DNA of 64,000 nucleotides from Pseudocercospora fijiensis CIRAD86 (Eukaryota; Ascomycota; Dothideomycetes; Mycosphaerellales; Mycosphaerellaceae). This document shows positions 58,115-64,000 of this stretch, piece by piece. The notes beneath the pieces were generated by a model that worked only from the letters and a program-made list of their open reading frames with translations, was not told the origin of the DNA and searched no databases. The DNA is taken from assembly GCF_000340215.1 (NCBI RefSeq), contig NW_006921537.1:1577011-1641010 (forward strand). The letters are read 5' to 3'. Numbering within the stretch: the stretch's first letter is position 1; the number at the start of each line of letters is the position of its first letter. Both the position numbers and the translations under genes were made by a program.

Positions 58115-60397
58115 ATGGCCACTGAGAAAGACGTCGGAAAATGGGGCACTGTGTTTGACACGCGCAGAGTCGCCGTTCACGCTTCTTTGCTGCCAAATGG
58201 CAGAATTCTTTGCTGGGGTAGGCGTGCGAACCCCAACGATCCTAAAGCCCTAAATCTCGACGAGCAATTTACGAGACCTTTCTTCATTGATCTACCATTT
58301 TCTCCAAAGGATAACTTCCTGGTTGACGAAAGCAAGCTCATCAAGAACAGTTCTCCCGACCAAGATATCAAGGATGCGCCACAATTTCTGGACAACCTTA
58401 ACCTGTTCTGCTCAGGTCATTGCCTTCAACCGGATGGGAGTCTGCTCATTACTGGAGGCCACAAGGAAGACGGGCTTGGCATTGATCAAGCCTGTACTTA
58501 CGACTACCTCAGCAATAAATGGATATCACTGCCAAAAATGAATGATGGACGATGGTGAGACAGCGATAAATTTGCGGCCTAAATTATTTCGTGCCTTGCT
58601 GACCTTCGCGTGCTGCTGTGCAGGTATCCCTCAGTCCTGACCTTGCCAGATGGCAGTGCCTTGGTCATTTCAGGAAGTCACATACCAATGGCCCAGTCTG
58701 ACTGGGCCACTGGCAGATATATCAGCAATATTCCACAGATACTTCATCCTGATCCAACTGTGAAAGCTTCTCCGTCGGTCTCTTGGGTCACTGCGCCGAG
58801 CCCTCCAGGCAGGGTTATTCCCTTGTACCCGAAACTGCACCTAGATCCTAAAGGACGCATCTTCATAGCCGGTCCGCAAGCAGAATCACTGTTGATCAAC
58901 TTGGATGCGAACGTGAACAACAATAGGACTATAGCTTGGGAGTTCCCAGGGTCAATGCGATCTGGAGGAGCTTGTGAGTATGGTTCGTCCGCAATGTACG
59001 AAGATGGAAAAGTTCTCTGGACTGGCGGAGGAAATCCTCCTATCAAGAAGACCGAGATCATGGACTTGACCAAGGACAAGCTGGCATGGGTCCCCTCGAA
59101 CGACATGCAATACGCTCGCCGTCAGCACAACGCTACTGTGCTGCCGGATGGCAGTGTATTGGTCACTGGTGGCTCAAGTGGAGCTGGAGGCTTCTCGAAT
59201 CCACCTGGCTTCAACGACCTGACACCTGGTATGACTGTACACAAAGCCGAGCTGTGGAGTGAGTCTAAAGGGTGGGCAACGATGGCGGAAGAGGTACACG
59301 ATCGTTGCTACCATTCAATCGCACTGCTGCTCCCAAATGGCCAAGTCTTGTCAGCATCTGGTGGAGAATACGGCGATGCAATCGGAGCCCGAGCTTCAAA
59401 CACACTCACTAATGCGCAACTCTTTTCGCCACCATACCTATGTTTGGGAGTCGACCGACCTAACATTCAGAAGCCGCTACCGACCATTGAGTATGGCAAG
59501 AGCTTCACCATCACTGTTGGTGCGAAAGATAACATCAAGCAAGCGAGCTTGATGAGACTTGGATCTGTCACGCACACCACCAATATGAACCAGCTTCGAG
59601 TGAAGCTGGTTCCTAACCAGACTGGAACGAGCGTGCAGCTAGCAGGTCCGGCGAATCCCAACATCGCGCCGCCAGGTCACTATATGCTCTTCGTAATGAA
59701 TGAGAGAGGCGTGCCATGTGTTGCACCGATCGTGCAAATCAACTTACCAACATCCAAGCCAACGACTACCTTGATGCAACGCGCGCGAATGGCTGAGCAA
59801 CCGGCCATTAGTCTGCTGGAGTTGGATCAGAAGATCATGGAACAACACGACCAGCCAATGACATTGATAGGACTGACACCAATTTGTCCCTACGGTCTGG
59901 GCCCATGTTGGGGCGGAGCCTTCGAGGCGCTACAGCATATTAGCGACATCAAGACTGTGCGCCCGGCTCCGAGCCAGGCCGACTCTATTGCGTTCGTTTA
60001 TCTTAAGAATGATGACAGCCTGCCAGAACTTGATGTCTGGCGTCGAGAGTTCTCCAGCATCGCGCGCAGCTCATACGAAATGCGGGGTATAGAGGTAACA
60101 ATCTCCGGTACAGTGACGAGGAAGGTTGACGCAAAGGATCAATCTGGACAATTGCTTCTGGTCGCTGAGAAGACCAGGCCGGAGGTCGTACTTGTGCCTT
60201 ACCAGCAAAGTAGCAATATTCGGTACGACTTCAAAGCTGGTATGCCCAAGCCAATCAAGCAGGAGGAAGCCCAAGCATACGCGCAGCTACTCGCGGTGGT
60301 TGACCTTGACGGTCGTAGCACTTTGAAGGTCACAGGTACACTTGAGAAGCATGGAGATGGCAAGTTCACCCTTGCAGTGCGGGAAGTCCACATGTAG
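58115..60397 (+). CDS. Copper radical oxidase (galactose oxidase/glyoxal oxidase family, AA5-like) with extra C-terminal domain, 737 aa
   Basis: Two exons (58115-58554, 58624-60397; intron 69 bp) encode a kelch-propeller enzyme expected to oxidise an alcohol or aldehyde with oxygen, yielding hydrogen peroxide. All copper-site residues can be placed. Cys99 in LFCSGHC and Tyr148 in RWYPSVL (formed across the splice junction) would give the Cys-Tyr radical cofactor; Tyr376-His377 in RCYHSIALL and His464 in GSVTHTTN would bind copper. Kelch signatures such as LPDGSVLVTGG recur through residues 20-400, and the DUF1929-like beta domain covers about 410-520. After that come about 210 residues absent from classical galactose oxidase (PICPYGLGPCWGGAFEAL, then an OB-like strand pattern VTISGTVTRKV). 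No signal peptide is present, so it is probably intracellular, unlike secreted glyoxal oxidases. Confidence 0.87.
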
Positions 60398-61038
60398 AAT
60401 GGCTTGTTGGAACAGATCTACGTTCACTTTCCTCAGATCGTCAGAGAAAGCTTGAAGTGTGTGTGTGTTTGAGCATTGCAGCAAGAATGTTCTGGTTTGG
60501 AACTGTATAGTTGGAATGCCTCAACACCATACTTCGACGTATCTCCTTGAGTGTGTTATGTATCGCTCCGGTAGACCTTGGGTCGCGTGTAGGATGTACA
60601 GTCTTCGTTCATGTTGTGAGAGATACGCGCCTGCTGTTCCAGGATGAGCAGGGATTTAAGGTTCTGCCACGTGCACGGAGCTTGGACGACTTCAACCGTC
60701 ATTCACGACTTCGCTTCCTTTATCTGCGTTCACGAAGAATGAGCACCAGTCTCACAACCTACACGCTCGCTGTCACTCTATATAACCATGTACTGGACTG
60801 GACGTATAGCAATAGAGCCAAGACTGCAGTTATTCCAGCCAATACCGCCGGATTCAACGGACTTCGGGCTGGCTGAGGACTGTCCTCACGGTGAATGAGA
60901 GTTGACCGCTCCACCGCCTATTGTCACTTCTTCACTTCGTCACTTCACTCGAACAATAGCCACGCACGGCCATTTCTGCCCGCTCCTCCAGCCACCGCAC
61001 AGGAATTACAAGAGCTGTCCGCAGCGCCTACTTTCAAC
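60398..61038. other. Intergenic region upstream of the elongin A gene
   Basis: About 640 bp holding the terminator of the oxidase gene and the promoter of elongin A. A GTGTGTGTGTTTGAG run lies near 60459-60473 and a TATATAAC near 60779-60786. The open frame upstream of 61039 (from 60895) is in phase with elongin A but lacks conservation and is better read as leader. Confidence 0.5.
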
Positions 61039-62193
61039 ATGCCCGTACCAACACTTTTCGCTATAGCAATTCGCTGTGCCCAACGACACGTTGCTAGCAT
61101 TACCGACTTTGACGGCATACCACAAGAAATGGCCATGCCAATCCTCAAGAAGGTCGAGAGCCCACAGCAGCTCCGCGAAATCGAGATCAACAACCCCTCT
61201 TACGCCGAGTCTGGCGAGAACGCTACCCTTTGGCAGAGCTTCATCCGCCGCGACATTCGCGAGATTGCTGATGACGAAGAGAAGATGGCCTACCCAAACA
61301 ACCCTGCCAGCTGGTATAAGGTCTACAGGATGTTGATGCGCAAGCAAGCCGACAAGGAGAAAGAGCAGGAAGAAGAGCTTCGCCAGCAGCTGCTTGGTCA
61401 AAAGGTTCAGAAGGCCGAAAAGCAGGCGCTATTTGTGCCTGGTGTCATGGCACATGCACGTGATGAGAAGGAGACGACCCTGTATGTCGACGGCGTCCGC
61501 AACAAGAACTCAAGCGGCTTGGCAAAGAAGCCACCAACTGTCAAGACCGCCAAGACTGGCCACGAGGCTATTGCTGCCATGCGCCGTCAAGCTGCCTCGA
61601 ACTCACGGCAGATGCAGATCGCCCAGCCATGGAAGGCCACACAAGCATCGCGCCAAATCAAGCAAGCACCGCAGAGCATGATCCGCGACATCGCCCGCAA
61701 GACACCACTAGAGTTTGCACCACGAGAGCTACTACCACATGAGAAGGAGATGCTCAGAGACCGTAAGAAAATGAACGCAAACGTCAAGATTCACGCACCA
61801 GGCAAGGTTGCCAACGTCAAGTACGCGGAAGCAGTACAGAAACGCAATGAAATGGCCGTGCGCAAAGCTCGTGAGATCGATGAGGCCAGACTCCGACAGC
61901 TCACCAAGTCCGAGAATGACAAAGCACGCGCCGCTCCACCAGAGAAGAAGTTCGACTTTGAAACACCTGCTCCTGTGCCATCGACTGAGGCCATTTCCCA
62001 GACCACTCCGGTCAAATACTCGGTCCCGAGCACCTATGTCAACGGCAGACCAGTTGCCAAGGAGCCAAGCATGTCACCACCAAAGCGAACTAGTCCATCG
62101 GCGAGCCCGCCACAGAATCCGTCCGGCATTAGAAAGCGCCCAGCTCCAAGCAGCATCTTCGCACCAAAGCCGAAGAAGATCATTAAACGATGA
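61039..62193 (+). CDS. Elongin A (RNA polymerase II transcription factor SIII subunit A), 384 aa
   Basis: This intronless gene encodes elongin A, which binds elongin C and supports RNA polymerase II elongation and, in a cullin ligase, its ubiquitylation. The N-terminal region TLFAIAIRCAQRHVASITDF (residues 5-24) is the BC-box-like and following helix typical of fungal elongin A. PILKKVESPQQLREIEINNP (34-53) and LWQSFIRRDI (64-73) continue the conserved domain. A Lys/Glu/Gln-rich helix lies at about 95-130, and the rest is basic and probably disordered, ending PKPKKIIKR. The frame is open 48 codons upstream to 60895, but conservation begins at the ATG at 61039, which I chose. The 3' end faces the tubulin cofactor A gene 148 bp away. 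Confidence 0.87.
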   Translation: MPVPTLFAIAIRCAQRHVASITDFDGIPQEMAMPILKKVESPQQLREIEINNPSYAESGENATLWQSFIRRDIREIADDEEKMAYPNNPASWYKVYRMLMRKQADKEKEQEEELRQQLLGQKVQKAEKQALFVPGVMAHARDEKETTLYVDGVRNKNSSGLAKKPPTVKTAKTGHEAIAAMRRQAASNSRQMQIAQPWKATQASRQIKQAPQSMIRDIARKTPLEFAPRELLPHEKEMLRDRKKMNANVKIHAPGKVANVKYAEAVQKRNEMAVRKAREIDEARLRQLTKSENDKARAAPPEKKFDFETPAPVPSTEAISQTTPVKYSVPSTYVNGRPVAKEPSMSPPKRTSPSASPPQNPSGIRKRPAPSSIFAPKPKKIIKR

Positions 62194-62341
62194 GGAAAGC
62201 ATCAATTTCACCGAAAAGCACCAAGTAGTGCATATACAGACCACAGTGGTCGATATTAACAGATCATCCTTTCTCGACGCATTTACACAATCAGCAGGCC
62301 GCAGAATGGCCTCATCACCCAGCATTATCACACACCACTTC

Positions 62342-62905
62342 TCATGACGACTCTCGAATGGCACCAAGGGCCGCAGCAATTGCTTCCTTGGCCTTGGTGA
62401 TATCTTCTGGCGAGCTGTGATCACTAGGACCTTTGTCTTGCTCCTGCAAGAGTGTCAGAACTACTTCAAGCATCACACAGTCGCAGAAATTACAAAGTGG
62501 ATATACTTACCAGCCGAGCTTCAAGCTTAGCCTTGGCATCCTCAATCTTCTGCTTGAGTTGTGGGAACATAGCGTTGGTCTCCTCGAGAGCTTTGCGCTG
62601 TAACAAGTATTGTACAATTAGCAGCATTCAGTTTGGCATGGATGGAGTTGAACAGGACATGGGCATGAATGTAGCATAGATGCGATGAGAGAATCATGAC
62701 CAGATACCCGAAATGCTACTACTACTTCGACTCAACTCACCTCTTGCCTCAGTGTGTATTCAGCATTCTCATCGTTGCTTTGCTCTACTTCGAGCTTGGC
62801 AATGCGGGCTTCTTGCGCCTTCTTCTCTTGGTGGTAAGAAGCCTCTTCTTTCACGAGACGATTGAGCGCTGAGGTAGCGATCGCGAGCTGCGAGGGTGCC
62901 GGCAT
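62342..62905 (-). CDS. Tubulin-specific chaperone A (tubulin folding cofactor A), 117 aa
   Basis: Three minus-strand exons (62905-62741, 62597-62511, 62443-62342) are split by 143- and 67-bp GT-AG introns that all fall between codons. They encode cofactor A, a small three-helix protein that captures beta-tubulin after release from the chaperonin. Helix 1 reads ATSALNRLVKEEASYHQEKK (11-30), matching the family motif V-x-RL-x-KE. The middle coiled coil runs QERKALEETNAMFPQLKQ, and the C-terminal helix ITKAKEAIAAALGAIRESS. Length (117 aa) is typical for the family (about 105-120). I assembled it from splice signals, since no exon is long enough to stand out on its own. Known fungal members are called Rbl2 or Alp31. 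It shares a divergent promoter with the MCM4 gene. Confidence 0.88.
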
Positions 62906-63144
62906 GGTGAGTCCTGGTTGTCGCTGTCACTGTTTCGATCGCGGGTTCAGAGATAGACTTGATATTGCGTAGAGCAGTCCGAGCATGATGAACTACGATA
63001 CGATACCTCTATCGGCACCTTGGCGAATTAAGGTTTCAATTTACTAGCGCGACGCGTTCGCGTGAGCTTTTCGCGTCTGCTTCTGCGATACTGCCCCTTC
63101 TCACGATCACCACGAGCTGCCACTTTCTTAAGCTCAAAGACAAA
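62906..63144. promoter_or_regulatory. Shared divergent promoter, tubulin cofactor A / MCM4
   Basis: Only 239 bp separate the two start codons. The central ACTAGCGCGACGCGTTCGCG (63042-63061) contains ACGCGT at 63051-63056, the MluI cell-cycle box bound by MBF in ascomycete yeasts, where it drives G1/S expression of replication genes. Its position 89 bp before the MCM4 start codon fits such a role, but binding is inferred only. Confidence 0.5.
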
Positions 63145-64000
63145 ATGGCAGACTCATCACCAGCATCAAGACGATCAACACGATCAAACAACAACACACC
63201 TCGCCGCTCTCAACGTGGTTCTCAGGCACCGCGATCGTCCGCTGCACCACCGAGCGATCCCCCTCAGCCAGACGAAGATGCTGCAAACTCACAACTCCAG
63301 AGCGAGGCAGGCGCAGCATCGAGCCGGAATGGAACACCAATAGGCACTCAAAATAGCAACTCACAATCTCAAGCACCTCCCACAAGCAGCCCGCTCTTCT
63401 TCCGCAGTTCGCCAGCTGGGAGTCAGAGTCAATCGCAGAGCCAGAGCTTAGGCGTGCCGGCCAGAGGCAGCGTCAATGGAAGCAGTCCGCTCAGACAGAG
63501 ATCTGATGCCCAAACTCCAGCTGGTCTGAGTAGTGAAGGTGGCAGAACTCCTAGAGCAAACGGAGCAAACATTGGCGGTGAGCAGAACTAGGGAAACTTT
63601 TGCGCAAGAGCAAAGCACTGATAACGTTCGCAGACTCCTCTCCAATTCACTACGCCACAAGCTCGGATGCTGCAGGACCCAGATCGAATGGTAACAGACA
63701 GCACGGAACGAGTTCGACTGGTCTTTTCGTACGATCTGGTCTCGGAAGCCAGCCCAGCGCAAGAGAAAGGAGGCATGACATCAATTCAGATTTGCTAGAC
63801 AGCTCAACCAGGCGACGACAGCTTTTTGTGGACGAAAATGGTGCTCCAGTCCCAATCGACCCTTCGGACGCAGCCACATTTTCGAATCTGAACCCAAACA
63901 CATCAGATGCTGCTGCGCTTGGCGGCCGTGGCACAAGATTCATTTGGGGTACAAACATTTCCGTGCAAGATTCTTGGTCAGCTTTCAAGGACTTCGTGTT
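63145..64000 (+). CDS. mcm4: MCM4, replicative helicase subunit (5' part, cut by window end)
   Basis: Exon 1 (63145-63577) and exon 2 (from 63634, continuing past the window), with a 56-bp intron (donor GTGAGC, acceptor TCGCAG), encode the N-terminus of the Mcm4 subunit of the MCM2-7 helicase. The Ser/Thr/Gln-rich tail is the disordered region that Cdc7-Dbf4 phosphorylates in other fungi. The splice junction restores the conserved SSPIHYATSS motif; later RRQLFVDENGAPVPI and LGGRGTRFIWGTNISVQDSW match the start of the MCM N-terminal domain in Mcm4. The catalytic AAA+ part lies outside the window. An alternative reading without splicing stops at 63591. Confidence 0.93.

Noticed and set aside
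60895..61038. N-terminal extension of elongin A
   Set aside because: The 48 extra codons are in phase but lack conservation; the BC-box region starts directly after the ATG at 61039.

Overview
The window comes from the nuclear genome of a filamentous ascomycete. Genes have one to three short spliceosomal introns (about 55-115 bp) with GT-AG ends. Two long blocks (about 1-23200 and 29490-43160) carry heavy repeat-induced point mutation (RIP): CpA/TpG is largely turned into TpA, so CAA/CAG and TGG codons have become TAA/TAG stops while TGA is almost absent. The gene content and RIP style fit a Dothideomycete such as a member of the Mycosphaerellaceae, but that is inference and the species is not identified.

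RIP block 1 (1-23200) is a nest of dead transposons: the 3' part of a LINE (1-3568, +) sits in a chromodomain-type Gypsy element (3569-14427, -), which also contains a second, complete Gypsy of another family (4598-11299, -, 176-bp LTRs, 5-bp target duplication). The outer Gypsy interrupts an unidentified RIP-mutated gene of about 469 codons (14428-15834, -). A third non-LTR element with RNase H follows (about 15900-23150, +). Three tracts of telomere-type CCCTAA repeats lie inside the inner Gypsy.

An island of normal sequence (23200-29490) holds a RED/IK-type splicing factor gene, a possible single-pass membrane protein gene and about 3 kb without a convincing gene. RIP block 2 (29490-43160) contains a second copy of the outer Gypsy family in opposite orientation (30391-42472, 197-bp LTRs) interrupted by a complete LINE (31407-36350) of the same family as the one at the window start.

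The right part (43200-64000) is an ordinary gene-dense housekeeping region: Cdc7 kinase and condensin subunit Cnd1 (divergent pair), an MFS transporter of the monocarboxylate type, a copper amine oxidase with a C-terminal SKL peroxisome signal, THO complex subunit THOC7, an intracellular galactose/glyoxal-oxidase-like copper radical oxidase with an extra C-terminal domain, elongin A, tubulin cofactor A and the 5' part of MCM4. Common threads are chromosome replication and segregation (Cdc7, its known substrate Mcm4, condensin), RNA processing and transcription (RED, THOC7, elongin A) and two hydrogen-peroxide-producing copper oxidases. No CRISPR array, rRNA gene or convincing tRNA gene was seen.
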